Shown: piece by piece, positions 34,033 through 41,654 of the stretch
Layout of the letters: every line of letters begins with the position of its first letter
How positions within the stretch are numbered: the stretch's first letter is position 1
The notes under the pieces: model-generated
Database searches by the model: none
What the model was told of the DNA's origin: nothing
What the model saw: the letters and a program-made list of their open reading frames with translations, nothing else
Made by a program: the position numbers and the translations under genes
Source of the DNA: GCA-020343675 sp964462945
GTDB taxonomy: Bacteria > Planctomycetota > Phycisphaerae > Sedimentisphaerales > Anaerobacaceae
Assembly: GCA_964462945.1 (NCBI GenBank)
Contig: CAYWZW010000005.1
Span: forward strand, 92,397 to 156,396
DNA: 64,000 nt
Direction of reading: 5' to 3'

Positions 34033-35244
34033 ATGTCAACGTTTGCATACAAGGCGATAGACTTAAACGGACAGGAGATAGCCGACAGGCTTGTGGCGGC
34101 CGACAGAGGCGCGGCCATCGAACAGCTCTGCGCTAAGAACCTCAGTCCGGTCTCCGTTGAGAAGATGCAGGAGGGACGGCATGAGGGCCTGTTTGCCCGG
34201 ATCGGCGGTGTCTCCAAGCGTGAGATTGACGCTTTTACCCGCCAACTGGCCAGTCTTTTAGCTGCAGGCGTGCCGATAAGCCGGGCGCTGGGAATCCTCA
34301 GTCGCGAGGCGCATCGAGCAGCCCCCAAGAAGCTCTGGGCCGCCATCCACGACCAGGTCTCCGGTGGAATGGCGCTGGCCGATGCCTTGAGTCTGCACCC
34401 GCGAGCTTTTTCCCCCATCTATGTGGCCATGGTCCGGGCCGGTGAGACCGGCGGTTTCCTCGATGTGGTGCTCGAGCAGATCGCAACGTTCCGATCGCGC
34501 GAGGACGATCTCAAAGGTCGAGTCAAGGCAGCCCTTATCTATCCGATTATCCTGGCCGTACTCGCGGCCGCCATTCTGGCATTCTTGCTGACATACTTTA
34601 TCCCGCGGTTTTCTGTGATGTTCGCCGAATTCGGCGGCTCGTTGCCGGCCCTGACGCGGCATATCGTCGCCGTCAGTGAAATCCTCGTGAAGTATTGGCT
34701 GGTCCTTGTTCTTGGGATCGCTGCGGTCGTTTTTGCCGTTCAGCGTATGCTGGCCGATGTACAAGGCCGCCGTACGATGGAGGGGCTGCTGCTTCGCGCG
34801 CCTCTGTTCGGCACGGGGATGGCGCGATTCGCGCTGGTTCGGTTCTGCCGTATGCTGGGTACGCTCGCAGGTGCGGGCGTGCCTCTGATTGCGGCGTTGC
34901 GGGTGGCCAAGGAGGCTATCGGCAACCAGGTCCTCGCCGATACGGTCAGCAGCGCCATCGAGAGTGTCCAGAAAGGAAATCCATTGGCCCGCAGTCTCGA
35001 AGGATGTCGTTTGCTGTTTCCCGCCTCGGTCATTGAGATGGTCTGTGTCGCGGAAGAAAGCGGGCGGCTCGACCAGGAGTTGGTCCGCCTCGCCGGGGCC
35101 TACGAGGCGGAGCTCGATCGTCATCTGAAGATGATGGTGGCTCTGGCTGAGCCGCTCTTGCTGTTCGTAATGGCCGTTCTGGTCGGAACCGTGGTGATCG
35201 GAATGCTCTTGCCTATTTTCAATCTGCAAGAGCTGATCCGTTAG
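34033..35244 (+). CDS. gspF: Type II secretion inner-membrane platform protein GspF
   Basis: A 403-residue polytopic protein of the GspF/PilC family, which contacts GspE and anchors the pseudopilus machinery. The N-terminal STFAYKAIDLNGQEI is typical. Two homologous GspF repeats each end in transmembrane segments (YPIILAVLAAAILAFLLTYF; YWLVLVLGIAAVVFAV; LLLFVMAVLVGTVVIGMLLP). The conserved MVRAGETGGFLDVVLEQIA and VCVAEESGRLDQELVRLA motifs mark the two repeats. Full family length. It lies 24 bp after gspE. Confidence 0.97.
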   Translation: MSTFAYKAIDLNGQEIADRLVAADRGAAIEQLCAKNLSPVSVEKMQEGRHEGLFARIGGVSKREIDAFTRQLASLLAAGVPISRALGILSREAHRAAPKKLWAAIHDQVSGGMALADALSLHPRAFSPIYVAMVRAGETGGFLDVVLEQIATFRSREDDLKGRVKAALIYPIILAVLAAAILAFLLTYFIPRFSVMFAEFGGSLPALTRHIVAVSEILVKYWLVLVLGIAAVVFAVQRMLADVQGRRTMEGLLLRAPLFGTGMARFALVRFCRMLGTLAGAGVPLIAALRVAKEAIGNQVLADTVSSAIESVQKGNPLARSLEGCRLLFPASVIEMVCVAEESGRLDQELVRLAGAYEAELDRHLKMMVALAEPLLLFVMAVLVGTVVIGMLLPIFNLQELIR

Positions 35245-35330
35245 GAAATGTGCGCCAAGAGCAATCGGACGTCGTTCGTATTGTCCGAGGTGATAAGTGC
35301 TAAATGGGAGTTCTTTGATTGGGATCTAAC

Positions 35331-35804
35331 ATGAAATCGTTATTTGGGAACAAAAAGAGACACGTGTGCCGGCGGCTGCACGCCGTGGAGGCTTTCGGCT
35401 TCACCTTGATCGAGTTGTTGCTGGTGCTGGTGATTCTGGCGACGCTGGCTGCCGTAGTGACACCCAAGTTCACCAAACGATCCGAGCAGGCCCGCATCAC
35501 GGCAGGCAAGACGCAGATATCTCAGTTCGAGGTAGCCCTGGATGCGTTTGAGATCGATGTCGGTCGTTACCCGACGACCCCCGAAGGTCTTCGCGCCCTG
35601 GTCGAGAAACCCGCCACTGACTCCGATGGGTGGCAACAGCCGTACATCAAGCGTGACGTGCCCAAAGATCCGTGGGGCAATGAGTATGTGTACAGATACC
35701 CCGGCCAGTACAACGAAGACGGCTACGATCTGTATTCTCTCGGCCCGGATCGTAAGCTGGGCGGCGATGATGACATCACGAACTGGTCGCAAGAGAAGCG
35801 GTAG
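35331..35804 (+). CDS. gspG: Major pseudopilin GspG
   Basis: About 157 residues from ATG at 35331 (GGGA six bases upstream). A TTG at 35319 in frame is less likely. A long basic leader (MKSLFGNKKRHVCRRLH) precedes the prepilin site: cleavage is expected before Phe in GFTLIELLLVLVILATLA, with Glu5 present. The C-terminal half has the GspG signature (YPTTPEGLRALVEKP, DPWGNEYVYRYPGQ, YDLYSLGPDRKLGGDDDI), including the Asp-rich calcium-binding loop. It needs a GspO prepilin peptidase, which is not in the window. A dispersed hairpin repeat separates it from gspH. Confidence 0.97.
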   Translation: MKSLFGNKKRHVCRRLHAVEAFGFTLIELLLVLVILATLAAVVTPKFTKRSEQARITAGKTQISQFEVALDAFEIDVGRYPTTPEGLRALVEKPATDSDGWQQPYIKRDVPKDPWGNEYVYRYPGQYNEDGYDLYSLGPDRKLGGDDDITNWSQEKR

Positions 35805-35819
35805 CCCAAAAGCCCGATA

Positions 35820-35877
35820 CTGGATGCTCGATTCTCGATACTCGACGGGCATCTGGCATCCGGTATCGAGCATCCAG
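35820..35877. repeat. Dispersed hairpin repeat, family A, copy 1
   Basis: A perfect 13-bp inverted repeat (CTGGATGCTCGAT / ATCGAGCATCCAG) encloses further CTCGATA units. It lies in the gspG-gspH gap. A related copy is at 46232-46282, and the two share GATTCTCGATACTCGA. Confidence 0.7.
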
Positions 35878-35910
35878 AGAAAGACAGCGTTTTCCGGTAC
35901 GGATGAATAT

Positions 35911-36444
35911 ATGAATGGACACAAAACACACCGTTGCATAGAAGGGGGTTTCACGCTCCTGGAGCTTATTCTGGTGATGGTTATCCTCTCGACTGTGCTG
36001 GCGATGGCGGCACCGTCTCTGCGGGGCTTCTTTGCCTCGCGTCAGACGCATGATACGGCCGCACAAATTCTCGCGTTGACCTGGTTGGCTCGCTCGCAGG
36101 CCATTAGCGAAGGAGTGGCGTACCGACTCAACTTCGACACGCGGCAGCGCACTTACTGGCTGACGGCGCAGCAATCGGGAACCTTCGAGAAGCTCCTGAC
36201 CGGATTCGGACAGATATTTACACTTCCGAAGGACATGATCATGGAATTGGAAGGAATCGACGAGGAAGACTCAGAGATGTTCCTTGTGTTCACGCCGCAG
36301 GGCACTGTCACCGCCGCGACAATCCGGCTCATCGACCGGCGCGGACGGGCCCTGGAGGTAACGTGTCCTACGGTTACGGAGTCATTCTCAATCATTGAAC
36401 TTGAGCAGAACAATGGCAAATACACGTCGAGACAAAACAGTTGA
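35911..36444 (+). CDS. gspH: Minor pseudopilin GspH
   Basis: About 177 residues from ATG at 35911. The frame is open upstream through the repeat, but the pseudopilin leader fixes the start. The prepilin motif is GGFTLLELILVMVILSTVLA with Glu5. A GspH/FimT-type domain follows (APSLRGFFASRQTHDTAAQILALTWLARSQAISEGVAYRLNFD). GspH is a minor pseudopilin in the pseudopilus shaft or tip. Its 3' end overlaps gspI by about 32 bp, which suggests translational coupling. Confidence 0.92.
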   Translation: MNGHKTHRCIEGGFTLLELILVMVILSTVLAMAAPSLRGFFASRQTHDTAAQILALTWLARSQAISEGVAYRLNFDTRQRTYWLTAQQSGTFEKLLTGFGQIFTLPKDMIMELEGIDEEDSEMFLVFTPQGTVTAATIRLIDRRGRALEVTCPTVTESFSIIELEQNNGKYTSRQNS

Positions 36445-36856
36445 AAGATGCCGCCATTCTCTTCTTCGCCCTGCGGAACGGGCTGCGCAAAGCAGGGTCG
36501 GCGGTTTCACGTTCATCGAATTGCTCGCCACGGTGGTGCTCATCGCCATCATCATGCCTGTAGCGATGCAGTGCATTGCCCTGTGCACCAGGTTGGGCGG
36601 GCAGTCGCGAAGGCAGATGGAAGCAGCGTCGCTGGCGAGGACCAAATTGACCGAACTGACCGCCTCGCGCGACTGGGAGACCGGCGCCAAGAGCGGCGAA
36701 TTCGGATCCGGCTGGCTCGGCTATCGATGGACCGCCGACGTGTCCAGTTGGACCGATTCGACGCTTCGCCAACTAGACGTGACGGTCCTGTGGGAATCAC
36801 AGGGCCGACAACGTTCGGTCACGCTTAGCACGTTGGTTCATCCGGAGGACAATTGA
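36413..36856 (+). CDS. gspI: Minor pseudopilin GspI-like
   Basis: About 147 residues from ATG at 36413 (MANTRRDKTVERCRHS), inside the end of gspH. A start at 36395 adds six residues. A long basic leader precedes GGFTFIELLATVVLIAIIMP, with the Glu5 of type IV pilins. The short C-terminal domain ends VTVLWESQGRQRSVTLSTLV, typical of GspI. Assigned from position between H and J and from this ending. Confidence 0.85.
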   Translation: MANTRRDKTVERCRHSLLRPAERAAQSRVGGFTFIELLATVVLIAIIMPVAMQCIALCTRLGGQSRRQMEAASLARTKLTELTASRDWETGAKSGEFGSGWLGYRWTADVSSWTDSTLRQLDVTVLWESQGRQRSVTLSTLVHPEDN

Positions 36857-36857
36857 G

Positions 36858-37568
36858 ATGGCAGGTGGCCTAATACGACATAAAGCATTTACGCTGCTTG
36901 AATTGCTGGTGGCTATGACCCTGATGGTGGTAGCCGCGTCGTGTCTATATTCGGCCTTGTACACAGGTTTCAGGGCGCGCCGTAGCGCCCTATCAGCCGT
37001 GGAGCCAACCTCTTTGGCCATCAATGCCATCGAGCTTCTCAAGCAGGATATTTACGGAATCTTGCCCCCAAGCGGTGTCCTGGCCGGCGCCTTTCTCGGC
37101 ACGGACTCGACGGGGGCCAAGGGCACGGATGCTGACAGTCTGGAGTTCTATACCACCCATATATACGCAGACGAGGATCACCCGGTTGGAGGTCTGGGGA
37201 AAATCGAGCTGCTTCTGGAGCAAGACTCAGACCGCGACCGGGAGAACTACCGGCTCATCCGCAGGGTAACAACGAATCTTTTGCCTCCGAGGGCGACCGA
37301 GGCTGAGGAGCAAGTTCTTTGCCGCCATGTCACGTCATTGAACCTGCGGTACTTCGACGGCGAAAGCTGGCTTGATGAGTGGGACTCGACGGCGGATGCC
37401 AACAGTCTGCCTCTGGCCGTGGAGATCGAAATCCGGATAGCGAACGGCGACACAAACGGCACCGGCAAACCCCATGAACGCCGGCTCGTTCAAGGTTTTG
37501 GGATACCGTGCGGCGCTTCGGCCGGGCAAGAGCAAGAGAACACAAACTCAGGGCAAAGCGGGAGCTGA
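36858..37568 (+). CDS. gspJ: Minor pseudopilin GspJ-like
   Basis: A 236-residue pseudopilin with a short leader (MAGGLIRHKA) and FTLLELLVAMTLMVVAAS. The residue before the cleavage site is Ala rather than the usual Gly, which prepilin peptidases can sometimes accept. The C-terminal domain has the GspJ-like VTSLNLRYFDGESWLDEWDS (family pattern: xxxFxYxDxxGxWxxxW). Its start is one base after the gspI stop. It forms part of the I-J-K tip complex. Confidence 0.9.
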   Translation: MAGGLIRHKAFTLLELLVAMTLMVVAASCLYSALYTGFRARRSALSAVEPTSLAINAIELLKQDIYGILPPSGVLAGAFLGTDSTGAKGTDADSLEFYTTHIYADEDHPVGGLGKIELLLEQDSDRDRENYRLIRRVTTNLLPPRATEAEEQVLCRHVTSLNLRYFDGESWLDEWDSTADANSLPLAVEIEIRIANGDTNGTGKPHERRLVQGFGIPCGASAGQEQENTNSGQSGS

Positions 37569-37576
37569 TAAGTGAA

Positions 37577-38995
37577 ATGAAAGAGCTTACGGGCAGACAA
37601 TGTGGCACGGGCTTCCAGCCCGTGGAAAAATCATGGCCAGGATGGCCATGCCACCAGGCTCAGAAGGCCAGCGGCACGATCCTGATCGTCACGATCTGGG
37701 TGGTCTTGGTCTTGGCGGGCCTGGCTCTTGTCTTCGCTCGCTCGATGCGGGTGGCTGCGATTGTCGCCGCCAACCATGTGGCTTCCCTTGAGGCCGAATG
37801 TATTGCCGCCGGCGCCTCGGAGTTTATCTCAGCGCAGTTGACCGCCGACACAGAGCAGCAGACTATTACGCTGATGGATAGCGAACCCTACGAGGCGGCC
37901 CAGATCGGGAAGGGTTATTTCTGGGTGCTGCGCTCGAACCTGGAAGATGACGAGCAGTTCGACTACGGCCTGACCGACGAGGCCGGCAAGATCAATCTCA
38001 ACTCGGCATCGCTGGAAATGCTGTTGAGACTGCCGGGCATGACCTCGGAATTGGCCGCCTCCATCATTGACTGGCGAGATGAAGACAGTGAGATTTCGCC
38101 CGGAGGGGCCGAGAACGAGTACTATCTCCTGCAGCGGGAACCCTACAACTGCAAGAACGCCGCGTTCGAAACCGTGGACGAGATCCTGCTGGTCAAGGGC
38201 GCCTCGGAAGAGCTGCTCTACGGAGAGGACACGAATCTCAACGGCATCCTCGATGACCACGAGAATGATGGGGATCTCAGTGATCCACCGGACAATTGCA
38301 ACGGCCGGTTGGAACCCGGCTTCTATGACTATGTCACTGTTTACAGCGTGGAGGCAAACGTGGATAGCGATGGTAGCCAGCGCATCAATATCAACGATGC
38401 CTCCAGCCGCGGCCAGTTGCAGACCGCGCTGCAGGAAGCGGTCACGGAGGAGCGGGCTTTGGAGATTATGAGCCTTGTTCCCACCGGCCCGTCATTTGCC
38501 AATGTTCTGGATTTCTATTTTGTGACGGGACTGAAGTTTGAGGAACTCGCGAAAATCGCGGACCGGCTCACAACGAGCGGCGAAGAAACCCTGCCCGGAT
38601 TGGTCAACGTTAACACGGCATCGAAAGAGGTGCTGGTGTGCTTGCCCGGGTTGGAGGAAAAGGATGCCGATGCGATGCTGTCTTATCGCGACAACAACGA
38701 CGAGGAAATCAACTCTGTCGCATGGGTGACGAAAGTCCTGGACCGCCAGAAGGCTACGGCTATCGGCAGCTACATCACGGTCCGCTCGTTCCAGTATTCC
38801 GCGGACATTGTCTGCCTGGCTGGCAACGGACGTGCGTACAAGCGATTCAAAGCGGTCTTCGACACGCAAAACGGCGAGTCTCAGACTGTGTACTGGAAGT
38901 CGTTAACACACTCGGGCTGGCCACTGAATCGAGAGATTGTTGCCACTCTGAGAAAAGGGCAGCCCCTTACGAAAGCTATTCTAGGCATGAATTGA
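37577..38995 (+). CDS. gspK: Pseudopilus tip protein GspK
   Basis: About 472 residues from ATG at 37577, eight bases after gspJ. An in-frame ATG at 37508 would overlap gspJ by 61 bp. The pseudopilin segment is SGTILIVTIWVVLVLAGLAL, lacking Glu5 as GspK proteins do. The large periplasmic domain shows two helix-hairpin-helix/SAM-like parts (INLNSASLEMLLRLPGMT, VNVNTASKEVLVCLPGLEE) and an Asp-rich insertion (DTNLNGILDDHENDGDLSD) like a calcium site. Oddity: the N-terminal leader is partly encoded by a palindromic dispersed repeat (37602-37654), giving GTGFQPVEKSWPGWPCH. Confidence 0.93.
   Translation: MKELTGRQCGTGFQPVEKSWPGWPCHQAQKASGTILIVTIWVVLVLAGLALVFARSMRVAAIVAANHVASLEAECIAAGASEFISAQLTADTEQQTITLMDSEPYEAAQIGKGYFWVLRSNLEDDEQFDYGLTDEAGKINLNSASLEMLLRLPGMTSELAASIIDWRDEDSEISPGGAENEYYLLQREPYNCKNAAFETVDEILLVKGASEELLYGEDTNLNGILDDHENDGDLSDPPDNCNGRLEPGFYDYVTVYSVEANVDSDGSQRININDASSRGQLQTALQEAVTEERALEIMSLVPTGPSFANVLDFYFVTGLKFEELAKIADRLTTSGEETLPGLVNVNTASKEVLVCLPGLEEKDADAMLSYRDNNDEEINSVAWVTKVLDRQKATAIGSYITVRSFQYSADIVCLAGNGRAYKRFKAVFDTQNGESQTVYWKSLTHSGWPLNREIVATLRKGQPLTKAILGMN
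37602..37654. repeat. Planctomycete-type double-hairpin repeat inside gspK
   Basis: Two perfect 8-bp hairpins in tandem (CACGGGCT-TCC-AGCCCGTG at 37606-37624 and CATGGCCA-GGA-TGGCCATG at 37632-37650) are enclosed by an outer GTGGC/GCCAC stem. This has the form of a mobile REP-like or MITE-like element. Translated in frame it gives GTGFQPV, a peptide I recall as repeated in planctomycete proteins. Confidence 0.75.
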
Positions 38996-39008
38996 CTGGA
39001 CGAGAAAA

Positions 39009-40436
39009 ATGCTTGGCACTCAGACTTTATTGGGACTTGCTATCGATGAGTTCGGAGTAGTTGCAGCCGAAGTGTGCGTTCGGCCCGGCGGCCGTCCGGA
39101 GATTCACCGTGCAGGTCTCTTGGCGTTCGAGGAAAAACTGAATCCGGACAACGTCAAGGAACTGGGCCAAAAGCTCAAGCAGTTCCTACGGACAAATCAA
39201 TTCTCGTCGAAGCGAGCCGTGGTTGGGATTCCGACGAAGTGGATTGTGACCAAAGAAATCGCCGCGCCTCCGGCGACCCCGGATGCGTTGGTGGGCATGC
39301 TCAACATACAGGCCGAGCGGGCGTTTTCGCTGAATGCTGGTGAGCTGATATTCGACTATTGTGGTCGAACCAGCACATCAGAAAAAAGTCAGGTTCTTTT
39401 GATTGCCGCTCCACGTCAGATTGTAAGTCAAATCAAGGAACTGGCCGACGCGGCAGATTTACAGGTACGCTCTGTCACCGTTTCGGCCCTCGCCTTCGGC
39501 AAAGCCCTCTCCGAGGCCGGTCCGGAACAGCGCTACGGGCTTTACATGCGACCGAGCTATTGCGAATTCTGGAGTCAGGTGAACGGCAGAGTGCGATCCA
39601 TCAAACACGTCCCGATGACAAATGCAGACGAGAGTGCGGCCGACCAGGCGGACCTTCTGACCTCCGCCATTCAGCGGCTGATCCTCCTGTCATCCGAACA
39701 GGATCAGTCGCCACCGTATCAGGTCACCGTGTACGACGCCCACAGTTTGTCGGATGGGGTACTCGACCGGCTCAACGAGAAACTGGCGCCCGAGATCGCG
39801 GTCAGCGAGGGCAACACCGCATTGCTGTCAGAGGAACCTGGGTCATGCGGCAGTGGTGCGGGTGCGCAATCCGTTGCAGCGGTCGCATTGGCCTTGATCG
39901 CCGCCGGCGGCCAAAGGGCTGCTATTGACTTCTTGAACCCGCATATCGGCCGCAAGAAAACGCCGAGCCACAGCCGTGTTGTCATATCGGCGGTTGCTGC
40001 CGGCGTCGTAGCTGTTGTGAGTGTTGGAGCCGTTATCGCCGGCTGGCAGAGTAAGAGCGCTGATATCGCAGCCTACACCCGGCAGTTGGAACAGATAAGC
40101 GGCGAGATCAACACGGCCCGGGAAATGGTCGATCGCATCTCATACGCGGGCAGTTGGACCTCCCAGAAGCCGGAATTTCTGGAATGTCTGCGACAGTTGA
40201 CGCTGGCATTCCCCGAATCGCCCCGGGTTTGGGCCACAAGCTTGGCGCTGAGTGAAAAAGCCGAAGGCTCGCTGGTGGGAAAGGCCGTCGATGAGAAAAG
40301 TTTCTATGAGGTTCTGGACAACATCAAACAAGACAGTGCATTCTCCGGCGTGATGATGATGTATTTGAGAGACGCCGGGGGCAGTTCCAGGGAAAAAGAA
40401 TTCGCCGTGACATTTAAATTCCAGGGATTGAAGTAG
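39009..40436 (+). CDS. gspL: GspL-like protein (PilM-type actin fold plus PilN-type segment)
   Basis: A 475-residue protein. Residues 1-310 form an actin-like PilM/GspL cytoplasmic domain (LLGLAIDEFGVVAAEV; GIPTKWIVTKEI; LLIAAPRQIVSQIKEL; IDFLNP). A single transmembrane helix follows (about 325-350, VVISAVAAGVVAVVSVGAVIAG), then a periplasmic coiled-coil and ferredoxin-like PilN/GspL_C domain ending FAVTFKFQGLK. GspL links GspE to the membrane platform. Position between gspK and gspM supports the call. Sequence is closer to PilM/PilN than to proteobacterial GspL. Confidence 0.85.
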   Translation: MLGTQTLLGLAIDEFGVVAAEVCVRPGGRPEIHRAGLLAFEEKLNPDNVKELGQKLKQFLRTNQFSSKRAVVGIPTKWIVTKEIAAPPATPDALVGMLNIQAERAFSLNAGELIFDYCGRTSTSEKSQVLLIAAPRQIVSQIKELADAADLQVRSVTVSALAFGKALSEAGPEQRYGLYMRPSYCEFWSQVNGRVRSIKHVPMTNADESAADQADLLTSAIQRLILLSSEQDQSPPYQVTVYDAHSLSDGVLDRLNEKLAPEIAVSEGNTALLSEEPGSCGSGAGAQSVAAVALALIAAGGQRAAIDFLNPHIGRKKTPSHSRVVISAVAAGVVAVVSVGAVIAGWQSKSADIAAYTRQLEQISGEINTAREMVDRISYAGSWTSQKPEFLECLRQLTLAFPESPRVWATSLALSEKAEGSLVGKAVDEKSFYEVLDNIKQDSAFSGVMMMYLRDAGGSSREKEFAVTFKFQGLK

Positions 40437-40437
40437 T

Positions 40438-41013
40438 ATGGTTCTATCAAAGCGAGAGCGGATTATCCTGATTGCCACGCTGGCTTCCGTGGGGCTTTTC
40501 ATCGCCAACAGGTTCGTCATCGAACCGGTGCAGGCCAGACTTAATGAGCTGGAATCACAGAGGCAGCAGCTTCTGGGCGACCTCAATGAGGGCCAACTGC
40601 TGATGGGCAACCACAGGCGAATGCAGGATAAGTGGAAGACGATGCTGTCTGACGGTCTGCGAAGCGATGCGGAGGTTGAAAGCAGGATTCTGGGCGCTCT
40701 TCGCGAATGGTCCGGCGCTGCGGGATTGGCGCTTAGTTCCATCAGGCCGGAGCGCGTATCGAGCGAGAAGGGGCTGCAAGAAATAATTCTTAGCGTAGCC
40801 GGAAAGGGAACTCTTGACTCTGTGGCGCGATTCGTGTGGCAGGTGGAAACAGCTTCGCTCCCGGTCAAGATTAAAGACATGCAACTGGGTTCAAGCAGCG
40901 AATCCGGCGACAGCATGTCACTGCAGCTTCACCTGTCGGCTCTCTATTTGGGGACACAAAAGACGCCGCTCGACACTAATCAACCAGAGGTGAAAGATGA
41001 AGAAAGACTGTAA
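40438..41013 (+). CDS. gspM: GspM/PilO-like protein
   Basis: A 191-residue bitopic protein: a short cytoplasmic start (MVLSKRER), one transmembrane helix (IILIATLASVGLFIANRFV), a coiled coil (VQARLNELESQRQQLLGDLNEGQ) and a ferredoxin-like periplasmic domain ending in a beta strand (SMSLQLHLSALYLG). This is the architecture of GspM and PilO, which pair with GspL/PilN. It starts one base after gspL and its end overlaps the next gene by 17 bp. Confidence 0.85.
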   Translation: MVLSKRERIILIATLASVGLFIANRFVIEPVQARLNELESQRQQLLGDLNEGQLLMGNHRRMQDKWKTMLSDGLRSDAEVESRILGALREWSGAAGLALSSIRPERVSSEKGLQEIILSVAGKGTLDSVARFVWQVETASLPVKIKDMQLGSSSESGDSMSLQLHLSALYLGTQKTPLDTNQPEVKDEERL

Positions 41014-41602
41014 CAGGCGGGCACCGTGCACTCTGATGGCCGTCGTTCTTGGACTCGCAGCCGCCGTGTGGCCTGCACCCGGCCCCGGCCAGGATTCAAC
41101 CGAGCAACAGAATTCGTGGACGGCGTACAAGGTCATTGTCGAGCGAAACATGTTCTCTCGACAGCGCAGCGCCGGTGCCGAACGTTCCAACCGCGGCGAT
41201 GGGGATGTCCGCACACCGCCGCCCGCCCCCGATCCTGAATCCTATTATCTGCTCAAGGGAATTGTCCAGGAAAATGGTGCATTCATTGGTTTTCTCGAGG
41301 ACACCCGAAGCGGGGAGATTCTCCGAGTCCACGAGGGCGACAAAGCAGCGCGCGGGGTAATCAAGGCGTTGAGCCTCGATTCGATAGAGTACCAGCTTGA
41401 GGATCGCACGATGACCGTCACGATGGGACACGACCTGCAGGGCGGGCAGGGCGCTGTCACGATGAGCCAACTATCCGAATGGTTGCAGACATCCTCCCCC
41501 GCACCACAGCAGGGCACCACGCAGCCGTCGAGTCCCTCCGGAGACGATGCGGATGTATTGCGACAGCTTATGGAGCGACGAAAACAGCAGATCGGGCAGT
41601 AA
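40997..41602 (+). CDS. gspC: GspC/PilP-like periplasmic linker (HR domain)
   Basis: A 201-residue exported protein with a signal or anchor segment (TLMAVVLGLAAAVWPA). A homology-region-like domain covers about residues 40-150: YKVIVERNMFSR, then YYLLKGIVQENGAFIGFLED, ILRVHEGDKA and IKALSLDSIEYQLEDRTMTVTMG. These follow the GspC HR / PilP pattern that joins inner-membrane components to the secretin. There is no PDZ domain, and the C-terminus is Gln/Ser/Pro-rich and disordered. It lies directly before the secretin gene. Confidence 0.8.
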   Translation: MKKDCNRRAPCTLMAVVLGLAAAVWPAPGPGQDSTEQQNSWTAYKVIVERNMFSRQRSAGAERSNRGDGDVRTPPPAPDPESYYLLKGIVQENGAFIGFLEDTRSGEILRVHEGDKAARGVIKALSLDSIEYQLEDRTMTVTMGHDLQGGQGAVTMSQLSEWLQTSSPAPQQGTTQPSSPSGDDADVLRQLMERRKQQIGQ

Positions 41603-41654
41603 GGCCCGGTATACAAATATGCAGAACTTTACAGAATCGAAGGAGACAATAGCA

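Noticed and set aside
34258..35229. A 323-codon minus-strand open frame
   Set aside because: It is antisense to gspF, which has clear family motifs. The shadow translation is low-complexity polar.
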